64,000 bases of DNA from Periplaneta americana (lineage: Eukaryota > Arthropoda > Insecta > Blattodea > Blattidae): contig NW_027185566.1 in the NCBI RefSeq assembly GCF_040183065.1, positions 496,001 to 560,000 on the forward strand, written 5' to 3'. Positions 9,918-19,489 of the stretch are shown piece after piece. The notes beneath the pieces are model-generated. The model was not told where the DNA came from, ran no database searches, and saw only the letters and a program-made list of their open reading frames with translations. A program made the translations under genes and the position numbers. Position 1 is the first letter of the stretch; the number at the start of each line of letters is the position of its first letter.

Positions 9918-10055
9918 CTTTCATAAAACAAAAATAAATATCTATCTTACAAGTTTTAACTAAGTTTATTTTATACAGGAAATCGTTAGTAGATAAACGA
10001 TCTATCTCCCCTAGAGCCTGGAGAAGATAGATATAACTTGAAATAACTGTTTTGT

Positions 10056-12521
10056 TTATAACAGATTTTCTTGAATAGAAGTATCTTGTGCAAGAACTGT
10101 ACAGTCTACAACAATGTCGTTATTTTTAGGGCGAACAACAATAACACCCTGAGTATTTTTACCATCAATCAAGCTAATTTCTTTAGCTGCAATCCTTGTA
10201 GCAATTCCGTTCCGAGTAACAATGAGAGCTTCACTTTCAGGATTAGCTATTTGAGAAACCGCCACTACCTTACCTGTTTTAGCGGTCACTTTTTGGTAAA
10301 ACTGCCCCTGAGTTCCCCTTCCGTGAGGGGTAAAATCGGTATAAGGCATTCTTTTGCCAAATCCATTTTGAGTTATTACCAATAAAGTAGCCTGAGGATT
10401 GATAATTTCTACTCCTACAATCTCGTCATCTTTACGGAGTTTCATACCAATCACACCCAAAGCGGAGCGTCCAAGAGATCTAATATTTCCAGAATCCGTT
10501 CGTAGTGCCTTTCCTTGAGCGGTAGCTAAAAAGATTTCATCGTTTTCAGCAATACGAGTGGTGTGTAAAAGTTCATCTCCTTCTCTGAGAGAAATTGCAA
10601 TAATTCCTCGTTTTTTTGCATTCACAAATTCTGAAAGAGCTGTCTTTTTCACCATTCCTTTTTTTGTAGTAAATAATACAAAATCCTTGTTAGTCAAACT
10701 GTCTGTGTGTAAAACAGAAGCAATTTTTTCTCCTGGTTTCATAGGGATAAGAGCTTGAATGCTTTTACCACGAGAAGTCGGACTAGATTCTGGAATTTCA
10801 TAAGTCTTAATATAATAAGCCAATCCAAAATTAGTAAAGACCAAGATAATATCATGAGCATTAGCTTCAAAAACATCTCGAAGTTGCTCCTCACCTCTAA
10901 TTTGAGCTCCTATTTTGCCTTGCCCTCCTCTTCTTTGAGTACGGTAAGAATCTGGAGAAGTTCTCTTTAAAATTCCTTCTGTGCTAATCATAATCAGCCA
11001 TTTATGGTTTGGAATTACATCCTCCATAACTATATCTTTATAGATTCCTTCTTGGATCTCTGTTTTTCTAACTGTTTTGATCGTTTTTACAACTTCTTCT
11101 AATTCTTCTTGAATCAGAGCATATTGCTCTGGTTCCGATGCCAAAAGCTGCATCAGTTTTCCAATAGTATCCAATAGGTCTTTCTTTTCATTCTCTAAAG
11201 AAAGTTTTTCTAAAGCTACCAATTTTTGGAGTCTCAAATCTAAAATGGCTTGAACTTGAATGTCGGTCAAATCAAAGCGATCCTTCAAGACAACTTTAGC
11301 TTCTTGTGCCGTTGCAGATGCCCTAATCATTTTAATAACTTCATCTAAATTATCAATCGCCGTTAACAAACCCTCTACAACATGGAGTCTTGCATTGGCT
11401 TTGTCAAGTCGATATTCTGCACGCCGAATTACTACCTCTTTACGGTGAGCAATAAAGTGATTGAGTACTTCTTTAATTCCCATTAAACGAGGTTCTCTAT
11501 CCACAATTGCTAAGAGATTCATAGAAATAGAAATTTGTAACTGCGTCTTTTGATAAATTTGATTTAAAAGAACATCAGGATCTACGGCTTTTTTAAGCTC
11601 TAAAACAACTCTCATTCCATCTTTGTTGGATTCATCACGAATTTCTGAAATTCCTTTTAGCACATCCTCTTTTACATATGCTGCAATATCCGTAATGAGC
11701 GCAGCTTTTTTTATTCCGTAAGGGATTTCATCGATAATAATAGCGGTTCGTCCACTTTTTTTAAGAGTTTCTACATCCGCACGACCCCTTAAAATAAAAG
11801 AACCTTTCCCCGTCTCATAGGCTTTTTTTACCCCTTCTGTCCCCATGATAATTCCACCTGTTGGAAAATCTGGTGCTTTCAAATGCTTCATTAAATCAGC
11901 TGTGGTAGATTCTGGATGATTAATTAGTTCAATGGTAGCAGCTATGACTTCATGAATATTATGAGGGGGGATATTAGTAGACATAGCAACAGCAATACCA
12001 ATACTTCCATTAACCAGTAAGTTAGGATACCTAGTAGGTAGTACCACAGGTTCGGTATTAGTATTATCATAGTTTGGGATAAATTCCACCGTATCTTCTT
12101 TAATATCTTCCAGTAAAAGTTCGGATAACTTAGCTAATCGAGATTCTGTATAACGCATAGCTGCTGGAGGATCCCCATCAATAGAACCAAAGTTTCCTTG
12201 ACCAACAATCAAAGGATAACGCATTGCAAAATCTTGTGCCATACGAACCAATGCATCATAAACGGCAATATCTCCATGAGGATGATAATTACCCAAAACT
12301 TCTCCAACCACCTTGGCTGATTTTCTTGGTTTACTAGAAAAAGTCAGATTATTTTCAAACATAGAGTAAAGAATTCTTCTGTGAACTGGTTTTAACCCAT
12401 CTCGAACATCAGGAATATAACGTCCAATAATAACACTCATAGCATAAGTTAAATAATGCTTTTTCAAACCCTCTTCTATGGGTTGGTGTATAATTTCACT
12501 TTTCAGTCTGTCATTACTCAT
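10056..12521 (-). CDS. gyrA: DNA gyrase subunit A
   Basis: 821 residues. The breakage-reunion domain has the catalytic Tyr124 in [10 protein letters not shown], the winged-helix QRDR around residues 70-110, a coiled coil, and a C-terminal beta-pinwheel. The GyrA box QRRGGQGK (about residue 532) marks it as gyrase and not topoisomerase IV. At the position of E. coli Ser83 this protein has Ile85 ([10 protein letters not shown], codon 12267-12269), while the acidic Asp89 is kept. Ile in that place is linked to quinolone resistance in other bacteria. gyrB is not in the window. The gene stands alone between a convergent neighbour and gpsA. Confidence 0.97.
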   Translation of the reverse strand: MSNDRLKSEIIHQPIEEGLKKHYLTYAMSVIIGRYIPDVRDGLKPVHRRILYSMFENNLTFSSKPRKSAKVVGEVLGNYHPHGDIAVYDALVRMAQDFAMRYPLIVGQGNFGSIDGDPPAAMRYTESRLAKLSELLLEDIKEDTVEFIPNYDNTNTEPVVLPTRYPNLLVNGSIGIAVAMSTNIPPHNIHEVIAATIELINHPESTTADLMKHLKAPDFPTGGIIMGTEGVKKAYETGKGSFILRGRADVETLKKSGRTAIIIDEIPYGIKKAALITDIAAYVKEDVLKGISEIRDESNKDGMRVVLELKKAVDPDVLLNQIYQKTQLQISISMNLLAIVDREPRLMGIKEVLNHFIAHRKEVVIRRAEYRLDKANARLHVVEGLLTAIDNLDEVIKMIRASATAQEAKVVLKDRFDLTDIQVQAILDLRLQKLVALEKLSLENEKKDLLDTIGKLMQLLASEPEQYALIQEELEEVVKTIKTVRKTEIQEGIYKDIVMEDVIPNHKWLIMISTEGILKRTSPDSYRTQRRGGQGKIGAQIRGEEQLRDVFEANAHDIILVFTNFGLAYYIKTYEIPESSPTSRGKSIQALIPMKPGEKIASVLHTDSLTNKDFVLFTTKKGMVKKTALSEFVNAKKRGIIAISLREGDELLHTTRIAENDEIFLATAQGKALRTDSGNIRSLGRSALGVIGMKLRKDDEIVGVEIINPQATLLVITQNGFGKRMPYTDFTPHGRGTQGQFYQKVTAKTGKVVAVSQIANPESEALIVTRNGIATRIAAKEISLIDGKNTQGVIVVRPKNNDIVVDCTVLAQDTSIQENLL

Positions 12522-12623
12522 ATAGTACCTTTCGTTCCTTATTTAATCCTATTAAATATACTCACAAATCCCAATCAATGCAAGATATTCAAAGGAAATT
12601 CAACATTGTAGCCCAGTAAAATA

Positions 12624-13625
12624 TCAATAGTATCCGTCTTCTTTTTGAGTTCTAGACATAAGTAATTTTACAGATTCCGCTGGACTTACACCATCATATA
12701 AAATGGAATAGACTTGTTCTGTAATAGGCATTTCTATATTGAGTTTTTTTGCCAGTTCATGAGTAGCTTTTGTAGCGGTGATTCCTTCCACAACCATTGA
12801 CATTTCTGAAAAGGCTTCTTCTTTAGTTTTTCCCTTTCCAATTTTATTCCCAAAATTCCAATTTCTACTATGAACACTCGTTGCCGTAACTACCAAATCT
12901 CCTAACCCCGCTAATCCTTGAAAAGTTTCTTTATTTCCACCTAAAGCCTGACCAATCCGAGCCATTTCCACCAAACCGCGGGTAATAAGAAGAGCTTTGG
13001 TATTGTCTCCGTATCCTAACCCATCACTAATTCCTGCAGAAAGAGCAATAATATTCTTTATTACTCCAGACATCTCCACCCCTATAATATCAGAACTTCT
13101 GTAAATCCTAAAAAAAGGATTAGATAAGGTCTTCTGAATATATTCTGCATCCGCTATATTGTCTGATGCCACAACGACACTCGTAGGAAATTTTTTTGCC
13201 ACCTCCTCAGCATGAGAAGGTCCAGAAACAATAGCAATAGGGTTTTCTTTAATTTCTTCCCGCATAACCTGACTCAAACGCAAATATGTATTTAACTCCA
13301 GTCCTTTTGCAAAATTAAGGACATGTGCTCCTTGTTTTAAAAAGGGAGCAACTCGGCGAGCAAGATCTCGAATAGATTGAGAGGGAACGATAAGTAAAAC
13401 CATATCCGCCTGTTTGACAGCTTCCTCTAAATGAGAAGTTAAGTGAACACTCTCCGGAATTTTTATTCCTTTCAAATATCTGAGATTTGTTCTATGTGCT
13501 TTCATTTCTTCTAAGATACTAGCATTATGCCCCCACAATGTAATATCCACTTGATGTGATGTCTCCAAACAAACGGCCATCGCTGTTCCAAAACTTCCTG
13601 TTCCTAAAATTGCAATTTTTGTCAT
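12624..13625 (-). CDS. gpsA: NAD(P)-dependent glycerol-3-phosphate dehydrogenase
   Basis: 333 residues, normal length. The N-terminal Rossmann loop is GTGSFGTAMA. The catalytic region has 'IVSGPSHAEEVA' and 'GVEMSGVIKNIIALSAGI' with the conserved Lys, and 'FQGLAGLGDLVVT' follows. It reduces dihydroxyacetone phosphate to sn-glycerol-3-phosphate for phospholipid synthesis, and so supplies the acyltransferase encoded at 36814. It lies 8 bp after the FAD-oxidase-like gene, in an apparent polA-oxidase-gpsA operon. Confidence 0.96.
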   Translation of the reverse strand: MTKIAILGTGSFGTAMAVCLETSHQVDITLWGHNASILEEMKAHRTNLRYLKGIKIPESVHLTSHLEEAVKQADMVLLIVPSQSIRDLARRVAPFLKQGAHVLNFAKGLELNTYLRLSQVMREEIKENPIAIVSGPSHAEEVAKKFPTSVVVASDNIADAEYIQKTLSNPFFRIYRSSDIIGVEMSGVIKNIIALSAGISDGLGYGDNTKALLITRGLVEMARIGQALGGNKETFQGLAGLGDLVVTATSVHSRNWNFGNKIGKGKTKEEAFSEMSMVVEGITATKATHELAKKLNIEMPITEQVYSILYDGVSPAESVKLLMSRTQKEDGYY

Positions 13626-13633
13626 ATGTACTC

Positions 13634-14986
13634 CTAACTCTTATTAGCAGGGATCAATATACGCTCTGGATCACATAACGATTGGATCTTTTGTGTCAAT
13701 GCCAACGCACCGTTCCCCATAAAAAAACTTTCAATAGAAGTTTGTTCTTGCTGTTCATATGTCATCGGACGCCCCCCATGAACATAAAGAATATCCAGTA
13801 CTTTAGCCCTAATTTCGTGCTGAAAGGTACTCCAAACTAGCCCTGTTTCGTCTTGAATATTCATAAAGATGACCTCTATTGTTCCATCTTGTATAGAACC
13901 AGAAAAAAGAAAATCTACTCCAAAATCCCTTTTGATATACTCTAAATCTGAAACAAAATACTGAAACTTAGAAGGAGCTAAAAGAAGTTTTTCTGTTCTT
14001 TGTTGATAGCTCCCCAATGCAGCCGCTAGTTCCAACTCATTTTTCCAAGCTAATCTTTTTTCTATTTCTTCGGATAATTGCAACTGATGAATAGAAATAA
14101 TCCCCTCTAGTACATCTGCTAAAGATAACTGAATTTTATCCATATTTTTTTCTACCTCTTCTAACGATGAACCTTGAATTTGAAGTAAAAAAACATAAGG
14201 TGTTTCCCCCTTGGAAAGGGATAATTTCTTATATTCAGAAAGTTTTTTAATACTATGACTATCAAAAAAATAAAGATCTTCTATTGGAAGAGCCAATCTC
14301 ACCGTTTTTTGCAAAATCTTGATCCCTGTATCTAGGTTATGTGCTTCAATGGTCAGCAAACCCCGAACTGGAATTAGAGGCAAAAGTTTGAGCTTAAGTT
14401 TTGTAATAATACCATACTGTCCGTAAGTATTGAGCATCATCTGCTTTAAAAATTCGCTAAAAACTCCTTGATAGGTTTGAGAACCAAATTTGACCAGTTC
14501 TCCATTACCCAGCACTCCTTCTACACCTAAAACAAAAGAAGATAAAGAACCATAAGCATAAGTTGTCTGCTGATTCAAAGAAAAATCATTAAGAACATCT
14601 AATAGAATGTGTCTCTTAACTTTTGACAAACAAGGTAAAGTTAATTTTTTATACTCAATTAACCCCAACAAATCACTCGTTTCTACTCCTGCATCAACAA
14701 AAACAACCCGATCTTCTTCTAGAACTTCTATACCTGTCATTTTGATCATAGAAATAAAAATAAAATCTGTGGATAGTCTATACTCTGCATCTTGGTGCTT
14801 TTGGACTATCTTTATTTTATTTTTATTACAGTACTTTACAATTAACTGCACTTCCTCCGTATTTTTTGGGTAGAAAGTCCCCATATAGTGTTTTCCGTAA
14901 AGTTTTAAAGAATCAAATTTTGGAGAAACAACCCTCTCCCTAAAAGTGGCCGCAAAATGATATTCCAATTTTTTAGCTTTACTCAT
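13634..14986 (-). CDS. FAD-linked oxidase-like protein with a degenerate FAD loop
   Basis: 450 residues with the outline of the GlcD/alkyl-DHAP-synthase group. 'GTFYPKNTEEVQLIVKYCNKN' marks the start of the FAD_binding_4 domain. The mid-region has 'SSFVLGVEGVLGNGELVKFG' and 'GQYGIITKLKLKLLPL', and the C-terminal oxidase cap ends in 'CDPERILIPANKS'. The Gly-rich pyrophosphate loop normally found around residues 65-85 is replaced by polar residues without GGGT, so FAD binding may be altered or lost. Its ATG overlaps the polA stop (ATGA), and gpsA follows 8 bp later. Substrate unknown; adjacency to gpsA would suit a glycerophosphate or ether-lipid role, but that is inference. Confidence 0.7.
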   Translation of the reverse strand: MSKAKKLEYHFAATFRERVVSPKFDSLKLYGKHYMGTFYPKNTEEVQLIVKYCNKNKIKIVQKHQDAEYRLSTDFIFISMIKMTGIEVLEEDRVVFVDAGVETSDLLGLIEYKKLTLPCLSKVKRHILLDVLNDFSLNQQTTYAYGSLSSFVLGVEGVLGNGELVKFGSQTYQGVFSEFLKQMMLNTYGQYGIITKLKLKLLPLIPVRGLLTIEAHNLDTGIKILQKTVRLALPIEDLYFFDSHSIKKLSEYKKLSLSKGETPYVFLLQIQGSSLEEVEKNMDKIQLSLADVLEGIISIHQLQLSEEIEKRLAWKNELELAAALGSYQQRTEKLLLAPSKFQYFVSDLEYIKRDFGVDFLFSGSIQDGTIEVIFMNIQDETGLVWSTFQHEIRAKVLDILYVHGGRPMTYEQQEQTSIESFFMGNGALALTQKIQSLCDPERILIPANKS

Positions 14987-17769
14987 GATTTTAAACTCCC
15001 CCAGTCCGATCCAATATTTAATGAAGCTCTCAGTGGAACTTTTAAAATATAAACATTTTCCATAAAATCACGGAGTTTTTTTCCAACTTTTTCTGCCTGC
15101 GTTGCTAATACCTCAAAAACTAACTCATCATGTATCTGTAAAATCATACGAGCGCTTTCCAAATCCTCTTGACGAGCAATATCTATCATAGCTTTCTTCA
15201 TAAGGTCAGCATTACTACCTTGAATCACAGTATTTACTGCCATTCGTTCATTCATTCCAATAATCATAGGATTAGTACTGTTAATTTCTGGTAAGAGACG
15301 TTTTCTGCCCAAAATAGTAGAAACATAGGCTTGCTGATGAGCCTGAATTTTGGTATCATCAATAAAATCTTTGACACCCTTAAAAAGTTCAAAATATTTT
15401 TGAATAAATTCTTTTGCCTCTTGATTACTGATACTCAAATCTCTGGCTAACTTCATATAACCCATCCCATAAATGATTCCAAAATTGATAGTTTTGGCTA
15501 TATCCCTTTCTCTAGGATTAATCTCCTGTGTGCTCTTTCCAAAAATCTGACTAGCTGTAGCAATATGAATATCCTCATCACTTTGAAAAGCCTGAATTAG
15601 GTAAGGATCACTAGAAAAATGAGCCATGAGTCTGAGTTCTATCTGGGAATAGTCCAAACTGATAAAAACATAATCTGGTCTAGCTACAAATCCTTTTCTA
15701 ATTAAAATCCCTGCTTCATCTCGAATGGGAATATTTTGTAGATTGGGTTCTGTTGAAGAAAGCCGACCTGTTGCCGTACCCGTTTGTTGAAAACTGGTAT
15801 GAATTCTAGGAAGTTTTTCCAAAGGATTTTTGTAGGCTTTATTAACCAAAGGAATAGCATAGGTAGTAAGTAGTTTATTATATTTCCTGTATTCCAAAAT
15901 ATTTTTTACTATGGCAAATTCTCCCAACTTTTGCAAACTTTCTTCATCTGTAGCAAATACAGACTTAGACCGACCTGCAGACCTAGGTTTAGGAAGTTTC
16001 ATTTTTTCATAAAGCAAACCAGAGACTTGTTTTGGAGAGTTGAGATTAATTTCTTCTCCTGCAATAGAAAAAATACTCTGGGATAAAGCTTCCAGTTTTT
16101 GTTTGAAAACCCCTTGTAAATTTTCAAAATAATTAATATCTACTCCTATTCCTTCCAATTCCATATTGGCTAAAATTTCCACTAAAGGCATTTCAACGGA
16201 ATAAAAAATAGATTGTAGATTTTGTCTTTCTATTTCTTCTTTTAATTTCAGATATAAACGATAGGTTAAATCGGCATCTTCACAGGCATAGTCTTTAACT
16301 TTATCTATATCCACAGACATTAATGTATAATGTTCTCTACCATCTACAAGATCTTTATAAGCAATTTTTTTATACCCACAAACCTCTATACTCAAGTCAT
16401 CTAGGTTATATCTTTTTGAATCTGGCTTGAGCAAATAGGCCGCTATCATTGTATCAAATTCCATTCCACAAATGTTTGGAAATACTTTTTTTAAAACCTT
16501 ATAGTCATACTTAACATTGTGTCCTATTTTTTTGATTTGAGAAGAATGAAAAATTTCCGAGAAGATTTCTTGAAAATCTTTCAAAGGAACTTGCTGTTCC
16601 AATCTTTTATGTCCTAAAGGAATATAAAACGCCTGTTTTTCTTTCCAACATAAAGAAATACCCAACAAAATATCTTCTTGAATATCTAGCCCCGTCGTTT
16701 CCGTATCAAAACAAACAAAACCCATTTGTTGGATCTGATTTTTTATATCTAACATTTCTTTTACAGTGGTAATCATTTTATAATGTGCACCAGAACTGTC
16801 TATCATCTCAAAACTATAAGAAACTGCCTGATCGTCTACCTGCCCTTCTAGAGAAAAAAGTTCAAAAGATTCTGAATCCACATCTTTAACTATACGGTAC
16901 AAAAGTGGAAGTTCTTTAAATGGAGAAAATTCAAGATCTAAAAAACTTTTTTTCAATTTATCAATCTGAGCTTTCTTCAACTCTCCAATATGAGGATCTT
17001 GTAAAAAAGAATAGTCTTGATGGAGTGCAACCAAAGATCGACCTAATTTTAAAACTTCGGTAGATTTTTGGAATTTTTCCTGAACCCCTTTACTTAACTC
17101 TTCTATATGCTCAAAAATTCCTTCTAAAGTCCCATATTCTTGTAAAAGTTTACTGGCGGTTTTTATACCTACTCCATCCACTCCCCTCACATTATCTGAT
17201 GCATCCCCTACAATAGCCAGATAATCCATCATTTGATAAGGCTTAACTCCAAATTTATCAATGACTCCTTTTTCATCCAATAGTTCTAAAGGTTGAGCTA
17301 CTGTTTTGGCAGGTTGTACTAAAAAAACTCTTTCACTTACCAGTTGTGCAAGATCTTTATCTGACGTATAGATATAAATTTCAGTATTTTTTTGTTCTTT
17401 GTAAAAAGCTGTGAGAGTACTCAAAACATCATCCGCCTCATAGCCCTCCAGTCGTACACTGGGCAGACCAGTCTCCTCCAAAAGCTCATGAAATAGCCCA
17501 ATTTGATCCAAAAGTGATTGGGGCTGTTCCTTGCGGTTAGCTTTATAGTTAGGGTCTAACTCTTTGCGCAAAGAAGTTTTACTTTCTAAAGCAAAAACGA
17601 TATCAGTGGGGTTTATCTCCTGTAAAGCTTTGAAAAATGCTCTGAAAAACCCATAAATAGCAAAAGTCTGTCTACCATCTCGAGTTGATAAACCTGTTTT
17701 TTCTAGGGCAAAATAAGACCGGAACAGTAAACCAAAAGAGTCTATTAATAAAACCTTTTTTCGACTCAT
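14983..17769 (-). CDS. polA: DNA polymerase I
   Basis: 928 residues with all three domains. The 5'-3' exonuclease (LLIDSFGLLFRSYFAL, then EGYEADDVLSTL) is first. The 3'-5' proofreading domain is intact, with FDTETTGLD near residue 355 and a downstream 'IGHNVKYDYK'. The polymerase domain has motif A DYSQIELRLMAH, motif B RDIAKTINFGIIYGMG and motif C QIHDELVFE. I take the ATG at 17769 because AAGGGG lies six bases upstream; the ATG at 17793 has no site. It is first in a run with the FAD-oxidase-like gene and gpsA, and divergent from the TAXI-like gene. Confidence 0.97.
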   Translation of the reverse strand: MSRKKVLLIDSFGLLFRSYFALEKTGLSTRDGRQTFAIYGFFRAFFKALQEINPTDIVFALESKTSLRKELDPNYKANRKEQPQSLLDQIGLFHELLEETGLPSVRLEGYEADDVLSTLTAFYKEQKNTEIYIYTSDKDLAQLVSERVFLVQPAKTVAQPLELLDEKGVIDKFGVKPYQMMDYLAIVGDASDNVRGVDGVGIKTASKLLQEYGTLEGIFEHIEELSKGVQEKFQKSTEVLKLGRSLVALHQDYSFLQDPHIGELKKAQIDKLKKSFLDLEFSPFKELPLLYRIVKDVDSESFELFSLEGQVDDQAVSYSFEMIDSSGAHYKMITTVKEMLDIKNQIQQMGFVCFDTETTGLDIQEDILLGISLCWKEKQAFYIPLGHKRLEQQVPLKDFQEIFSEIFHSSQIKKIGHNVKYDYKVLKKVFPNICGMEFDTMIAAYLLKPDSKRYNLDDLSIEVCGYKKIAYKDLVDGREHYTLMSVDIDKVKDYACEDADLTYRLYLKLKEEIERQNLQSIFYSVEMPLVEILANMELEGIGVDINYFENLQGVFKQKLEALSQSIFSIAGEEINLNSPKQVSGLLYEKMKLPKPRSAGRSKSVFATDEESLQKLGEFAIVKNILEYRKYNKLLTTYAIPLVNKAYKNPLEKLPRIHTSFQQTGTATGRLSSTEPNLQNIPIRDEAGILIRKGFVARPDYVFISLDYSQIELRLMAHFSSDPYLIQAFQSDEDIHIATASQIFGKSTQEINPRERDIAKTINFGIIYGMGYMKLARDLSISNQEAKEFIQKYFELFKGVKDFIDDTKIQAHQQAYVSTILGRKRLLPEINSTNPMIIGMNERMAVNTVIQGSNADLMKKAMIDIARQEDLESARMILQIHDELVFEVLATQAEKVGKKLRDFMENVYILKVPLRASLNIGSDWGSLKS

Positions 17770-17825
17770 AAAAACCCCTTTATTTGTATACAATTTTTTA
17801 ATATCTTTAATATCAGAGGAATGCT

Positions 17826-18683
17826 ATGATAAAATATACAAAAAAAACTCTTATTCTCTTGATTTTATTTTTCTCTAGCCTATTTTTACTAGGCTGTGCA
17901 TCTTCTAATCGTATTACTGTAAGAAATTGTTATGCTATTACAAGTCATTCTGACTGTTCTCTTTTATTGTCTGATATGATTTCAGCAAACAAAGAACTTA
18001 GAACTAATGTTTCTCTTGCGTATAATGCCAATTTTAAAAATAGTTTCTCTAGTCTAGTTGGATTGAGTAGAAAAAAAGTGGATTTTGCGTTTCTACCTTA
18101 TGATTTATTTCAACATGAAGAATTTAAACCCTATACAAAAGATCTACAGGTAATTAAAAAAGTATTTTTTATCCCATTACTAGCCGTAGTAAAATCAGAT
18201 AGCCCTTACAAATCTTTAAAAGATTTAGAAAATAAAAATATTGGGCTAGGTTTAAAACATGACGAGACAAACACTCCTGAAGTACTCAATATTTTTAAAA
18301 ATCTTAATATGAGCTATCAAAAAGTTGAAGCAAAAGAAATAGACTTTCCAGCATTGCTCGATGATGGAGGAATTGACATGTTTTTATGTTTTACTGTAGA
18401 TTGTGCTAAAGTCATCCAAAAAGTCAGTCAAGTACAAGGACAACTGAGGTTTTTACCCATAGAACTGGATGGGTATAAGTCCACTTTAGAAAACATAAAC
18501 CTCGATATATCCACATATTTAGGGGTTTCGAATCCAGACAAACACTTAAAAACAGTGGGTATTTGGCAAGACTTAGTAACAAGAAAAGGTACAAATCCAA
18601 AACAAATAGAAGCAGTTTCTCAGGCTCTTAAAAGAGCCATAGATAAAAATCACTATCCTGAACTGTTACTAACTCATCCTTAA
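17826..18683 (+). CDS. TAXI-type solute-binding lipoprotein (orphan)
   Basis: 285 residues with a lipoprotein signal (LFLLGC, lipid on Cys23). The body looks like TAXI/TRAP or PhnD-type binding proteins: 'LSRKKVDFAFLPYDLF' early, 'SPYKSLKDLENKNIGLG' near residue 125, and a C-terminal helix 'NPKQIEAVSQALKRAIDK'. Such proteins capture small anions or carboxylates for a membrane permease. No permease lies next to it: polA is divergent and flgF converges with a 15-bp overlap at the 3' end. AGAGGA is the ribosome site. Ligand unknown. Confidence 0.6.
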   Translation: MIKYTKKTLILLILFFSSLFLLGCASSNRITVRNCYAITSHSDCSLLLSDMISANKELRTNVSLAYNANFKNSFSSLVGLSRKKVDFAFLPYDLFQHEEFKPYTKDLQVIKKVFFIPLLAVVKSDSPYKSLKDLENKNIGLGLKHDETNTPEVLNIFKNLNMSYQKVEAKEIDFPALLDDGGIDMFLCFTVDCAKVIQKVSQVQGQLRFLPIELDGYKSTLENINLDISTYLGVSNPDKHLKTVGIWQDLVTRKGTNPKQIEAVSQALKRAIDKNHYPELLLTHP

Positions 18684-19481
18684 AATATCATTAGCTTCTT
18701 TACCCAAGATTCCATCGGATGTTTGAATACTTTTTTGACAAGCTTCATAGAGCCTTTGTACCTCAATCATACTGGTCATTTCCTGCACAGCATTAACATT
18801 GGAACCTTCCAAAAAACCTTGTAAAGTCTCTATATTGGTGGTTTGCTGAGCCTCTCCTGAATCTTCTGTAGCCGCATAATAATTTGAACCTTTCTTAAAA
18901 AGCCCCTGCTTATCATAAAAATCAACTAACTGAAATTGATCTACCGCTATCGATTCTGTAGCAAGTGGAGGTTTAACTAAAATATGACCTTCCTGATCTA
19001 CCTTCACTTCCCCTTCGCCCAACTGAATTCGTCCTTTTTTTCCTAAGACATAATTTCCATTCATATCTACCATAAAACCATCTTGGTTTCTAGAAAATGC
19101 CCCCGCTCGTGTATACTGTTCTCCATCAGGAGTTTCTACAGTAAAAAAACCTTCTCCGTTAAGCGCCACATCCAAAGGATTATCAGTTTTACGGATAGGA
19201 ATAATATTATCCCCATCTTTCTTTTCAAAGCGAGTAAAGATATCATTCAACTCTACCCCAGTACCCAATTTACCCACAATAGGGGCATTATCGTAGGAAC
19301 CGAGAGGAAATTTTTGTATATTATCATTTATACGAGCCATCAGCCTTTCTGGAAAAGACTTAAGAAGAACAGTATCCTTCTTAAAGGCCGTTGTATTGAC
19401 ATTAGCAAGATTATTAGAGATCACATCCATAGTTGTCCACTGGGAAATCATCCCAGAAGCAGCAGTATAAAGTCCTAACAT
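18669..19481 (-). CDS. flgF: flagellar basal-body rod protein, FlgF/FlgG family
   Basis: 270 residues. The start, MLGLYTAASGMISQ followed by ISNNLANVNTTAFK, is the signature of flagellar rod and hook proteins. The centre has 'NPLDVALNGEGFFTVETPDG' and the end has 'EGSNVNAVQEMTSMIEVQRL', both conserved in FlgF and FlgG. It builds the proximal or distal rod across the periplasm. FlgF fits slightly better because of the start and because no second rod gene follows, but FlgG is possible. It lies 8 bp after murA on the same strand. Confidence 0.85.
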   Translation of the reverse strand: MLGLYTAASGMISQWTTMDVISNNLANVNTTAFKKDTVLLKSFPERLMARINDNIQKFPLGSYDNAPIVGKLGTGVELNDIFTRFEKKDGDNIIPIRKTDNPLDVALNGEGFFTVETPDGEQYTRAGAFSRNQDGFMVDMNGNYVLGKKGRIQLGEGEVKVDQEGHILVKPPLATESIAVDQFQLVDFYDKQGLFKKGSNYYAATEDSGEAQQTTNIETLQGFLEGSNVNAVQEMTSMIEVQRLYEACQKSIQTSDGILGKEANDILRMS

Positions 19482-19489
19482 AAAAACTC

